Positions 18,078 to 25,925 of a DNA stretch of 64,000 bases are shown here, piece by piece; the stretch's first letter is position 1; every line of letters begins with the position of its first letter. The stretch is from Bacteroides muris (ex Afrizal et al. 2022) (GTDB taxonomy: Bacteria > Bacteroidota > Bacteroidia > Bacteroidales > Bacteroidaceae), in assembly GCF_004793475.1 (NCBI RefSeq), contig NZ_SRYZ01000005.1:62001-126000 (forward strand). The letters run 5' to 3'. The translations under genes were made by a program, and so were the position numbers. Under the pieces are notes generated by a model that was given only the letters and a program-made list of their open reading frames with translations, made no database searches and was not told the origin of the DNA.

Positions 18078-20003
18078 TCAAAGTCCTTCCACCTCCCTTA
18101 GCCACATCTCCGATGAGGCATCGCTCGGCATCCTCCAATCACCGCGCGGACTGAGGGAGATACTCCCGACCTTCGGACCATCCGGCAAGCAGGAACGCTT
18201 GAACTGCTGGTTGAAGAAACGGCGGCAGAAGATTTGCAACCATTTCTTGATGGTTTCTTCATCATACATCCCTTTGAATGTGCGTGCTGCCAAGAAGAAA
18301 ATCTTGGAAGGACGGAAACCGCAGCGCAGGAAGTAATAAAGAAAGAAGTCGTGAAGCTCATACGGACCCACCAAGTCCTCAGTAATCTGCCGGATATTTC
18401 CGTTCTTATCTGCGGGAATCAGTTCCGGACTAATGGGAGTATCCACAATGTCGAGCAACGTAACGCGTGAAGCATCATCCATGTCATGCTCTGCCACCCA
18501 TTTCACCAAGTGCTTCACCAGAGTCTTGGGGACGCTGGCATTCACACCATACATCGACATGTGGTCGCCATTGTAGGTGGCCCATCCTAAGGCAAGTTCC
18601 GAAAGGTCACCCGTACCGATAACCATTCCCCAAGTCTGGTTGGCAATATCCATCAAGATTTGGGTACGCTCCCGTGCCTGCGCGTTCTCGTAGACCACGT
18701 CGTGCACATGGACATCATGGTCTATATCCTTGAAATGCTGTATGCAAGCCTCCTTGATACTGACTTCGCGGACGGTCACACCGAGGGAGTTCATTAAGTC
18801 CATCGCATTAGTATATGTACGGTCGGTCGTCCCGAATCCCGGCATGGTGACCCCGACAATGCCCTGGCGAGACCATCCCAACTTATCGAAAGTCTTCACA
18901 CAGACCAATAGCGCCAACGTAGAATCCAGTCCGCCCGAAATGCCGATAACGGCACTCTTCGCTTTAGTATGCACCAGACGTTGCGCCAGTCCGGACACCT
19001 GAATGGAAAATACTTCCTCGCAGCGTTCGTCCAGCATTATCCCCTGCGGAACAAACGGATGCGGCTCAAAAGTACGTGTCAGGTTCAAATCCCTGCTGTC
19101 GACATACTCCGTAGAGATTCGTACCGGGAGGTCTGAGACACAATTTGCATGGCAAGCCGAGAAGGTCGTATTCACCCGTCGCTCCGTACGCAAGTGTTCC
19201 ACATCAATTTCGCTGATGACCACCTGCCCCTCGAAGGAGAAGCGTTCGTTTGCCGCCAGCAGAGTCCCGTTCTCATAAATCAGCCCGCTGCCGGCAAACA
19301 CCACATCCGTAGTGGATTCTCCGAAACCGCACGAGCTGAATACATACCCGGCAATGCAACGTGCCGACTGCTGGCTGATGAGCGAGCGCAGATAATTGTG
19401 CTTGCCGATACCTTCATTGTCGGCCGAAAGATTGAACAAGACTTCCGCACCCTGCAGCGCCAGCGTAGAGCTGGGCGGTATGGGCGCCCACAAATCCTCG
19501 CATATCTCCACCCCGAAAGTGGTATCAGCCGTTTCGAACAGCAGGTTTCTCCCCATCGGAATAATCTGTCCGCAAAGGCGCACACTGTTTTCCGATACAT
19601 CACAAGCCGAAGTAAACCAGCGTTTCTCATAAAACTCCTTATAATTAGGAAGATAAGTCTTGGGGACAACGCCCAGCACCTTTCCCTTCTGAATGATAAC
19701 CGCCGCATTCAGCAACACACCGTTCAGTGCAACGGGCATGCCCAATATCGAAATAATATCCAGCTGGCGCGTATTGTTCAGAATCTGTATCAACCCCATT
19801 TCCGCCTCTTCGAGCAAAAGCTGCTGGGCAAAAAGGTCACCACAAGTATATCCGGTAATGCACAACTCCGGAAAAGCAATGATTTGCACACCTTTCCCGT
19901 CGGCTATAATAATCTCTTTTTCAATCTCTGAGGCATTGAACTTACAGTCAGCCACCTTGACACGGGGCACAGCCGCCGCTACTTTTACATATCCGTAATT
20001 CAT
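18078..20003 (-). CDS. nadE: Glutamine-dependent NAD+ synthetase
   Basis: The 641-residue, two-domain enzyme makes NAD+ from nicotinate adenine dinucleotide, ATP and glutamine in the cytoplasm. The N-terminal nitrilase-type glutaminase domain (about 1-300) shows IIAFPELCITGYTCGD, where the Glu is catalytic, and TTFGVEICEDLWAP with the nucleophilic Cys. The C-terminal synthetase domain has the ATP-pyrophosphatase P-loop VIGISGGLDSTLALLV and GTGDLSELALGWATYNGD. The gene stands alone on the minus strand, with a -7 box inside a 13-bp inverted repeat upstream. Length agrees with long-form NadE. Confidence 0.96.
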   Translation of the reverse strand: MNYGYVKVAAAVPRVKVADCKFNASEIEKEIIIADGKGVQIIAFPELCITGYTCGDLFAQQLLLEEAEMGLIQILNNTRQLDIISILGMPVALNGVLLNAAVIIQKGKVLGVVPKTYLPNYKEFYEKRWFTSACDVSENSVRLCGQIIPMGRNLLFETADTTFGVEICEDLWAPIPPSSTLALQGAEVLFNLSADNEGIGKHNYLRSLISQQSARCIAGYVFSSCGFGESTTDVVFAGSGLIYENGTLLAANERFSFEGQVVISEIDVEHLRTERRVNTTFSACHANCVSDLPVRISTEYVDSRDLNLTRTFEPHPFVPQGIMLDERCEEVFSIQVSGLAQRLVHTKAKSAVIGISGGLDSTLALLVCVKTFDKLGWSRQGIVGVTMPGFGTTDRTYTNAMDLMNSLGVTVREVSIKEACIQHFKDIDHDVHVHDVVYENAQARERTQILMDIANQTWGMVIGTGDLSELALGWATYNGDHMSMYGVNASVPKTLVKHLVKWVAEHDMDDASRVTLLDIVDTPISPELIPADKNGNIRQITEDLVGPYELHDFFLYYFLRCGFRPSKIFFLAARTFKGMYDEETIKKWLQIFCRRFFNQQFKRSCLPDGPKVGSISLSPRGDWRMPSDASSEMWLREVEGL

Positions 20004-20027
20004 AAGGATGTCATATTATTTATTCGA

Positions 20028-20066
20028 TTTGCACTATCTTCGTTTTCGTGGCAAAGATAGTGCAAA
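20028..20066 (-). promoter_or_regulatory. nadE promoter inside a perfect 13-bp inverted repeat
   Basis: TTTGCACTATCTT at 20028-20040 is perfectly inverted at 20054-20066 with a 13-bp spacer. On the minus strand the -7 box TATCTTTG (20052-20059) overlaps the right arm. Because only the left arm would be transcribed, this looks like a DNA operator rather than an RNA hairpin. Confidence 0.55.
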
Positions 20067-20103
20067 ATTCTGATTAAGAGAGATAAGAGATAAAACGTTT
20101 TCT

Positions 20104-20172
20104 CTTACCGGACACGGCTCTTTCATTTAAGAGAGTTAAAGGGAGTTAAATGAAAGAGCTGTGGCTTACCGG
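20104..20172. repeat. 14-bp inverted repeat flanked by CTTACCGG direct repeats
   Basis: GCTCTTTCATTTAA at 20117-20130 is perfectly inverted at 20146-20159. CTTACCGG stands on both sides at 20104 and 20165. It lies in the 304-bp gap between divergent nadE and perR and belongs to neither promoter. Direct repeats around an inverted repeat recall a tiny mobile-element footprint, but no transposase is near. Confidence 0.5.
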
Positions 20173-20229
20173 CACGAGGAACATATCAGCATTTTTAATG
20201 GTTGCTGCTAAAAATATTCCGGAAATCTT

Positions 20230-20287
20230 TTGGAGAATTATAGGAACTTCTTATCTTTGCAAAAAAATTAAAAATGTAATTATTACA
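20230..20287 (+). promoter_or_regulatory. perR promoter and candidate PerR operator
   Basis: TTG at 20230-20232 and TATCTTTG at 20252-20259 are exactly 19 bp apart. A 13-bp odd palindrome, TGTAATTATTACA at 20275-20287, lies just after the expected start of transcription. Its 6-1-6 layout resembles Fur/PerR boxes, which suggests autorepression. Confidence 0.65.
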
Positions 20288-20307
20288 AGTTTGAATAATA
20301 AGATGAC

Positions 20308-20742
20308 ATGGATGTAATAAAACGATTGCAAAATCATCACATTAAGCCTTCAGTGCAGCGCATAGCCATTATGAACTATCTGATGGAGCATCGTACGCAT
20401 CCCACGGTGGATGAAATATATACGGCATTGTCTCCCTCTATACCGACATTGTCCAAGACAACGGTATACAATACCCTGAAGTTGCTTAGTGAGCAAGGCG
20501 CGGCACAAACTCTGACCATTGACGAGCGTAACACATGTTACGATGCCGATACCAGTCCGCACGGTCACTTTTTATGTAAACGTTGCGGAAAAATTTATGA
20601 CTTGATGTGCAATAACAACACCAAGACAGTAATAGACATGGATATGGACGGACACGACGTGCAGGAAATCCACTATTACTACAAAGGCATCTGCAAGCAT
20701 TGTATGGAAGAAGAACGTTTAAGAATAACGAAGAATAATTAA
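20308..20742 (+). CDS. perR: Fur-family repressor, probable PerR
   Basis: The 144-residue Fur-family regulator has an N-terminal winged helix (PSVQRIAIMNYLMEHRTHPTVDEIY, split here, then LSKTTVYNTLKLLSEQG) and a C-terminal metal-binding dimer domain. There the structural zinc pairs CKRCG and CKHCM and the regulatory HGHF segment are visible. PerR proteins sense peroxide through a metal-catalysed oxidation of His. The rubrerythrin gene 26 bp downstream, a peroxide reductase, supports PerR over an iron-responsive Fur. An odd palindrome in its leader suggests autoregulation. Confidence 0.85.
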   Translation: MDVIKRLQNHHIKPSVQRIAIMNYLMEHRTHPTVDEIYTALSPSIPTLSKTTVYNTLKLLSEQGAAQTLTIDERNTCYDADTSPHGHFLCKRCGKIYDLMCNNNTKTVIDMDMDGHDVQEIHYYYKGICKHCMEEERLRITKNN

Positions 20743-20768
20743 TTCAACTAATTAAAATCTGAGAGAAA

Positions 20769-21326
20769 ATGAAAAAATTTAGATGCACAGTATGCGGTTA
20801 CGTATACGAAGGAGATGCAGCTCCCGAAAAATGCCCATTGTGTAAAGCTCCCGCAAGCAAGTTTGTAGAAGTTGAAGAAGCAACAGCCGGCGGTCCGTTG
20901 GTATTTGCCGACGAACACGTTATCGGTGTAGCCAAAGGTTGCGACGATGAAATGATTAAGGACTTGAACAACCACTTCATGGGTGAATGCACAGAAGTAG
21001 GCATGTACTTGGCAATGAGCCGCCAGGCAGACCGTGAAGGCTATCCCGAAGTGGCAGAGGCTTTCAAGCGTTACGCCTGGGAAGAAGCAGAACACGCTTC
21101 CAAGTTTGCCGAACTGCTGGGCGACTGTGTATGGGATACCAAAACAAACCTCGAGAAACGAATGAACGCAGAATCAGGTGCATGCGAAGACAAGAAGCGC
21201 ATCGCTACCCGCGCTAAAGCTTTGAACCTCGACGCTATCCATGATACCGTTCACGAAATGGCTAAGGACGAAGCTCGTCACGGTAAAGGTTTCGAAGGCC
21301 TGTACAACCGCTATTTCAAGAAATAA
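20769..21326 (+). CDS. Rubrerythrin with N-terminal rubredoxin domain
   Basis: The 185-residue protein begins with a rubredoxin-like iron site ([20 protein letters not shown]) and continues with a ferritin-like diiron four-helix bundle ([20 protein letters not shown], then [13 protein letters not shown] and [10 protein letters not shown]). The order rubredoxin-then-ferritin is that of reverse rubrerythrins. It reduces hydrogen peroxide with electrons from NADH or ferredoxin. It lies 26 bp after perR and should be derepressed under peroxide. A strong terminator follows. Confidence 0.93.
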   Translation: MKKFRCTVCGYVYEGDAAPEKCPLCKAPASKFVEVEEATAGGPLVFADEHVIGVAKGCDDEMIKDLNNHFMGECTEVGMYLAMSRQADREGYPEVAEAFKRYAWEEAEHASKFAELLGDCVWDTKTNLEKRMNAESGACEDKKRIATRAKALNLDAIHDTVHEMAKDEARHGKGFEGLYNRYFKK

Positions 21327-21349
21327 TCCTTATTTCTGAATATATTGAA

Positions 21350-21382
21350 GTGCCCTTCCGTTTCCGGAAGGGCACTTTTTTT
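21350..21382 (+). terminator. Terminator after rubrerythrin
   Basis: GTGCCCTTCCG and CGGAAGGGCAC form a perfect 11-bp stem with a TTTC loop, followed by a run of T. It is a textbook intrinsic terminator. Confidence 0.95.
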
Positions 21383-21482
21383 ATACGCCAACGCCACACT
21401 GCCACACAGACAGCAGACCTTAAGCCATCTCACCTACCTTGCAAGGACATCTCATCCTACCGGAAAAACTGGCTGAAGCAGG

Positions 21483-21587
21483 GAACAAGATTTATCTTCA
21501 CACTGAAGATATACATATCCAGTATGAAGATATATGTCTTCAAGTTGAATATCTACATCTTCAGCCTAAAGATAAAGTTTAAAGTAG
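21483..21587. repeat. Tandem 21-bp imperfect palindromes
   Basis: Five consecutive 21-bp units start at 21483, 21504, 21525, 21546 and 21567; the middle three are best conserved. The consensus core TGAAGATATACATCTTCA is itself nearly palindromic. The array lies between the rubrerythrin terminator and the ECF sigma promoter, in a 373-bp gap that otherwise holds nothing recognisable. The 21-bp step equals two DNA turns. Confidence 0.8.
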
Positions 21588-21652
21588 GCATCAGATCTCT
21601 TTCTCTATAGGAAGAGACTACCTCATTTGCAGGTCAGATGTTTCTTTTTCCC

Positions 21653-21660
21653 TATCTTTG
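21653..21660 (+). promoter_or_regulatory. -7 element of the ECF sigma operon
   Basis: TATCTTTG lies 39 bp before the ATG at 21700 and excludes the upstream in-frame starts at 21658 and 21661. A TTTG at 21626-21629 is farther than usual. Confidence 0.55.
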
Positions 21661-21699
21661 ATGTCACGTTTATCAATCCCATTCGTCTTATCTACAGAA

Positions 21700-22224
21700 A
21701 TGGAACTCAAAGAATTCAAAATAACCGTTCTTCCACTCCGTGCCAAGCTGTTGAGCTATGCACGGAAGTTGACCGACGCCCCGGAGGATGCAGAAGATGC
21801 CGTTCAGGAGGTACTGCTCAAGCTATGGAACAAAAGGCTTGAACTGAATCAGTACCGGAGCATCGAGGCATTTGCCATGACGTTGACGCACAACACCTGC
21901 ATAGATATGTGGCGCTGCAAACGTAATGACAATCAGTCTCTCGACATTGTGCAGGCAGCATCCCCTGCCGGAACACCTGAACAGCTGTTGGAAATCAAAG
22001 ATGAAATCTGCCTGATGCACGAAATCATCAACTCGCTGCCCCATCTTCAACGCACCATCATGCGGATGAAGGACATCGAAGGATACGAGACGGATGAAAT
22101 CGCTGAAATCACGGGATGCGGACCGGAAGCCATCCGCAGCAACCTGTCGAGAGCCCGGAAAAAAGTGAGAAACATTTACCTGCAAACCATACAAGGAAAA
22201 AGAGAAAGGAGAAAGGAAGCATGA
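21700..22224 (+). CDS. ECF-type RNA polymerase sigma factor
   Basis: The protein has 174 residues from the ATG at 21700, which is the first start downstream of the promoter. Region 2 shows AEDAVQEVLLKLWNKR and the -10 recognition helix region with ALTHNTCIDMWRC-like residues (MTLTHNTCIDMWRCKR). Region 4 has LPHLQRTIMRMKDIEGYETDEIA and a helix-turn-helix ending SNLSRARKKVR. It directs polymerase to a dedicated promoter set. The next gene starts within its stop codon, so it is translationally coupled to the presumed anti-sigma factor. Confidence 0.9.
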   Translation: MELKEFKITVLPLRAKLLSYARKLTDAPEDAEDAVQEVLLKLWNKRLELNQYRSIEAFAMTLTHNTCIDMWRCKRNDNQSLDIVQAASPAGTPEQLLEIKDEICLMHEIINSLPHLQRTIMRMKDIEGYETDEIAEITGCGPEAIRSNLSRARKKVRNIYLQTIQGKRERRKEA

Positions 22225-22682
22225 AGATAGATGAACTGCTGGATAAATATTTTGAAGGAGAAACCTCCTGCGAAGAAGAACGCCGGTTGCGCCGTTTCTT
22301 TACAGAAGAAGAAAAGGTGCCGGAACATCTGCTGGTTTACCGCCCCCTATTCGTCTATCTGGATAAGGAAGCCGTTTCAGTGACCAGGAAGGAAGCCGTT
22401 TCAACAATCACGCCGAAGGAAAAACAACAGGAACAGCCTTCCGGAAAGCCCTCCCGCTTTTACCGCATGTGCTATGCCATAAGCGGCGTTGCCGCCGGAT
22501 TGCTCCTGCTTCTCGGGGTAGCCAAGACTATATTTCCGCTTTCCGGTGTTCTTGAAAATTATGTCGTCATCGACGGAAAACGGTACACGGACGAGAAGCT
22601 GGTGGAAGCCAAAGCGCTGGAAGCCCTGCAACATGCCGGCTTCACGGAGGAAGACTTAAACAACTTACTGTTTCAACACTAA
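22221..22682 (+). CDS. Probable membrane-bound anti-sigma factor
   Basis: The protein has 153 residues from the ATG at 22221, overlapping the sigma stop (ATGA). The N-terminal part (MKIDELLDKYFEGETSCEEERRLR, written here in pieces: DELLDKYFEGETS and EEERRLRRFF) is typical of the cytosolic domain of Bacteroidetes anti-sigma proteins. A single membrane helix, CYAISGVAAGLLLLLGVAK, follows near residue 100, and a short C-terminal part should be periplasmic. It has no FecR domain. The role is inferred from coupling to the sigma gene and topology. Confidence 0.65.
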   Translation: MKIDELLDKYFEGETSCEEERRLRRFFTEEEKVPEHLLVYRPLFVYLDKEAVSVTRKEAVSTITPKEKQQEQPSGKPSRFYRMCYAISGVAAGLLLLLGVAKTIFPLSGVLENYVVIDGKRYTDEKLVEAKALEALQHAGFTEEDLNNLLFQH

Positions 22683-22695
22683 TATAAACAAGCTT

Positions 22696-23166
22696 ATGAA
22701 AACATCTATACAGATTTGCCTGCGCAGGCTGTGCCTCTTGTCCCTGCTGATTTGCCTGCCAGCCTTTGCACATGCGCAAGAGGGACTGCAAATAGCCGAC
22801 CTGTTCAACAAGTACGGCGAACAAAAGGGCGTGACCAGGGTAGAGCTGAACGGCAGCATCCTGAAATCTTACCGAATGACTACCTACAAGAGCCTTGTAT
22901 TCAAGGATGTATTCCCCTATTGCCGGGAAATCCAGCAGGCCATTGCCCACGACAAGCAGGACAACGCAAAGAAGGCGCAAGAGGTAATGGAAAGCGGCAT
23001 TCTGCGTAGCGCCTATTACCAACTGAAAGAGGTGGAACGCAACGGGAAGAAGCTGAACCGCTACCTCATTTTCAAGATAGGAAAAGGCTCCATGGGTACC
23101 TTGATTTACATAGAGGGCCTGCTCAGTGAAAAGGAAATGATGAATATGCTTTACAAATCGGAATAA
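22696..23166 (+). CDS. Secreted protein of unknown function (DUF4252/DUF6108-like)
   Basis: The 156-residue protein has a signal peptide ending AFAHAQ. The mature part opens IADLFNKYGEQKGVTRVELN, which recalls the DUF4252-type proteins that often sit downstream of ECF sigma/anti-sigma pairs in Bacteroides. The rest is a short alpha/beta domain with Lys-rich helices and no catalytic motif. It starts 13 bp after the anti-sigma gene and is likely part of the regulon controlled by this sigma factor. Family assignment is tentative. Confidence 0.6.
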   Translation: MKTSIQICLRRLCLLSLLICLPAFAHAQEGLQIADLFNKYGEQKGVTRVELNGSILKSYRMTTYKSLVFKDVFPYCREIQQAIAHDKQDNAKKAQEVMESGILRSAYYQLKEVERNGKKLNRYLIFKIGKGSMGTLIYIEGLLSEKEMMNMLYKSE

Positions 23167-23186
23167 CTCTAAAAACAATATACGAT

Positions 23187-24092
23187 ATGAAAACCAGAAT
23201 TATGATTTTGGCCTGCCTGCTTGCTGTGCCGGCCGGCCGCATGACAGCACAACAACAGACTGCCCCTGAACAAAAAGCTACAGTACAGACACAAGGCGAT
23301 TCCATCATCATCCGGAAAGGAAAAGGAGACATGCGCATCAAGGTGTACGAAGAGCAGCTGGAAGACGGCGAAAAAAAAGAAGTGCAAATTTATGAAGGAG
23401 TCTATCTCGAGAAAGTGGATGCAGACAAGCGCACTTTCCTCGACGCCCTGCCATTCATCCCCAAAAAGAGAAGATACAATGCTTACGAACCGCACTGTTC
23501 CGGTCTGTATATTGGCTACAGCCGGCTGGCTAACGACTTCCTTTCCTTCGGAGCAAGCGACAAGATGGTACTCGACTTATCCAAGTCATGGGAATTCGGC
23601 TTCAACATCCTCTCCGTATATCACAACTTCAAGAAGAACCCGCATTGGGGAATCAATCTGGGAGTCAGCTGGGGATACCGTTCTTTCAATATCGACGGTA
23701 ACTATGCCTTGCTAAAGGAAAACGGAACCAGCATCTTCACCGCAGGCAACGAAGAGACCAGCTACAATAAAAGCCGTCTGCGCCATTTCTTCTTCCGCGT
23801 ACCCGTATTGATGGAATGGCAACAAAGAGTGGGAAGACGCAAAGTGTTCTTCAATGCCGGTCCCGAATTTGAGATACGCCACGGTGTGAAGTCATTCTCA
23901 CACATCAACGGAGGCAAGAAGAAAACCGTAGGCAAAGGTATGTATGTGCAGCCCGTCGGCATAAACCTGCTGGCACAAGCCGGTTATGGTAATATCGGCA
24001 TTTACCTGCGCTACTCCACATACGGATTATTCCAGAAAGACAAGGGACCGGAAGTATCTCCCTATTCATTTGGCGTGGCATGGTATCTGTAA
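23187..24092 (+). CDS. Outer-membrane beta-barrel protein
   Basis: The 301-residue protein has a signal peptide (MKTRIMILACLLAVPAGRMTA). A short linker with a charged stretch (RKGKGDMRIKVYEEQLEDGE) precedes a C-terminal barrel of about 200 residues with alternating strands such as WGINLGVSWGYRSFNIDG and VGINLLAQAGYGNIGIYLRY, and it ends at an aromatic-rich strand (FGVAWYL). It closes the sigma/anti-sigma operon and is followed by a terminator. No transport or enzyme motif is visible; it may be the envelope target of the module. Confidence 0.68.
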   Translation: MKTRIMILACLLAVPAGRMTAQQQTAPEQKATVQTQGDSIIIRKGKGDMRIKVYEEQLEDGEKKEVQIYEGVYLEKVDADKRTFLDALPFIPKKRRYNAYEPHCSGLYIGYSRLANDFLSFGASDKMVLDLSKSWEFGFNILSVYHNFKKNPHWGINLGVSWGYRSFNIDGNYALLKENGTSIFTAGNEETSYNKSRLRHFFFRVPVLMEWQQRVGRRKVFFNAGPEFEIRHGVKSFSHINGGKKKTVGKGMYVQPVGINLLAQAGYGNIGIYLRYSTYGLFQKDKGPEVSPYSFGVAWYL

Positions 24093-24112
24093 TCCCTCCC
24101 TTATAACACAAG

Positions 24113-24151
24113 ACTCCCCGAAATGTATTTGTACATTCCGGGGAGTTCTTT
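24113..24151 (+). terminator. Terminator after the ECF sigma operon
   Basis: ACTCCCCG at 24113-24120 pairs with CGGGGAGT at 24139-24146 with an inner stem of ATGTA and TACAT, followed by TCTTTT. Confidence 0.85.
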
Positions 24152-24203
24152 TATACCCTAAGGTATTGACAATGAAAGGTTATATGCAATGAAAATTGTT
24201 CTT

Positions 24204-25892
24204 TTAGAAACGCACACCTAACGTAAGCAGTACTTGGCTGCGCGTATTGGTTACTTTGGTTGCTTGTGCCAAAGTTGTCCCATCAAATGTATCAAATGGA
24301 TAGAACTTTGCATCATAAGTAGTATACTTATAAGCTAAATCGGCATAGAACATAGAACCGCGATAGCCTATACCCAGTGTATAGTTACTCAATGACTCAC
24401 TGTTGGCAAAGTCCGTATCTGTCTGGATGGAGTTTAGCGGAAGATCCTTAAAAGCATCATCCTTGAAAATAGAAGATTGATAATTATAACCGGCGCGCAA
24501 GGCAAACTGAGGAATCACCTTATACTCTGCTCCCAAACGAATGGTACTGACACCTTTCAACATGTCTGTAGTAGAATTCTCATAATCGAAAGAATCAGCA
24601 TAACCTGCATCATCTCTGAACTGAATAGAAGAATAATCCTTATATTCATATTCAGCTCCCAATGCCAAATTATTACCTACAGTATATCCTAAACTGAGAT
24701 TATAGGTCCACGGAGTACGAAGTTGAAATTTGCTTACCATGTCGCCATTAAGGATATCATAAGTATCTTCATCATAATGTCCTATCTCATTGCTCGGAGT
24801 ACCCACTTCATTCTTCACATTCAAGTCATTCCATACATCAGACTCCAAACGTGCATTGGTTTTATAATCCAGGCTATAGAATATCGGTGTGTGTATCGAG
24901 AACCCTATACGTAATGGAGAATACTCAAACGGACGTACGATAGCTCCCAACTTCACATCAAAGCCTGCTCCATTGATTTTACTCCATGTCTGTAAGTTAT
25001 AGCCTTCACCTCCACCATAATTTTCATCATAGATACAGTATTTGCTATAGTCCAATGCATAAGCTCCAACAGTTAATCCAAAATAGATACGGTCGTTAAA
25101 ATTAAAGGCAACATTAAAGTCAAACCGATCAATTCCTCCACGTTCCTCAGAACGAAACTTAGCATCTGCTCCGGTGTACATACCTACATATTCGCCCGGA
25201 GTGCGGTACATCAATTCTTCATCCACGTTTTGCACTTGCACACCATCTTTCATATAAGGTACATAGTTAGAATAATTGGGGTTTGAAGCCAACAAATTAT
25301 CTAAATCTCCTTGCGAAATCAAGTCCGTAATCAAATAACCATTATATCCCATAGCAGAGAGCCAACCTATATTATTATCCCGGTAAGGATTATCAGGCCA
25401 ATCTTTAATACCACCTGCATCTGATGCCTGATTAGCCATATAAATAGTTTGAGAGAAATCACCAAGATTACCTTCCATCTGCATGTTATTATAAAAAGAT
25501 TTTACACGCTGGTAGTTGAACCCAAAGTTCACGTATCGCAAGGGCGTTACATTTCCCACCTTTGTGGAAAACACAAAACCTGCATTATTAAAATCTGCCC
25601 GTGTCTTATCCGAACTCATTTTATTACCCATATAGTTACTTTCAGTTCCATATGAAGAGAATCCAAAAGAAACAGCAGCATCATTACTACGATATATACC
25701 TATGCCTGCAGGATTAGTTCCCATAGTGGTGATATCTCCTCCCAATGCTCCCATAGCACCTCCCATTCCCACAAAACGAGCAGTCCCATTCAAATCTTTA
25801 TTTGCAATATTAGCTGCATCATAGATAGTCTGTGCATTGACACTTACGGCTGTAGACATAGCAAGTGCCATTATCATTATATTTTTTTTCAT
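24204..25892 (-). CDS. OMPP1/FadL/TodX-family outer-membrane transport protein
   Basis: The 562-residue protein has a signal peptide (MKKNIMIMALAMSTAVSVNA) and the conserved N-terminal feature of the FadL-like family, DLNGTARFVGMGGAMGALGG then TMGTNPAGIGIYR. The rest is barrel-like with a C-terminal strand RSQVLLTLGVRF. FadL-type channels take up hydrophobic molecules across the outer membrane; Bacteroides members are often labelled hemin receptor without proof. It follows the His/Ser/Arg-rich gene by 33 bp on the same strand, so the two are probably co-transcribed. Confidence 0.8.
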   Translation of the reverse strand: MKKNIMIMALAMSTAVSVNAQTIYDAANIANKDLNGTARFVGMGGAMGALGGDITTMGTNPAGIGIYRSNDAAVSFGFSSYGTESNYMGNKMSSDKTRADFNNAGFVFSTKVGNVTPLRYVNFGFNYQRVKSFYNNMQMEGNLGDFSQTIYMANQASDAGGIKDWPDNPYRDNNIGWLSAMGYNGYLITDLISQGDLDNLLASNPNYSNYVPYMKDGVQVQNVDEELMYRTPGEYVGMYTGADAKFRSEERGGIDRFDFNVAFNFNDRIYFGLTVGAYALDYSKYCIYDENYGGGEGYNLQTWSKINGAGFDVKLGAIVRPFEYSPLRIGFSIHTPIFYSLDYKTNARLESDVWNDLNVKNEVGTPSNEIGHYDEDTYDILNGDMVSKFQLRTPWTYNLSLGYTVGNNLALGAEYEYKDYSSIQFRDDAGYADSFDYENSTTDMLKGVSTIRLGAEYKVIPQFALRAGYNYQSSIFKDDAFKDLPLNSIQTDTDFANSESLSNYTLGIGYRGSMFYADLAYKYTTYDAKFYPFDTFDGTTLAQATKVTNTRSQVLLTLGVRF

Positions 25893-25925
25893 AAATCCAC
25901 TTTTTAGAATTAATCAGTAAGTCCT

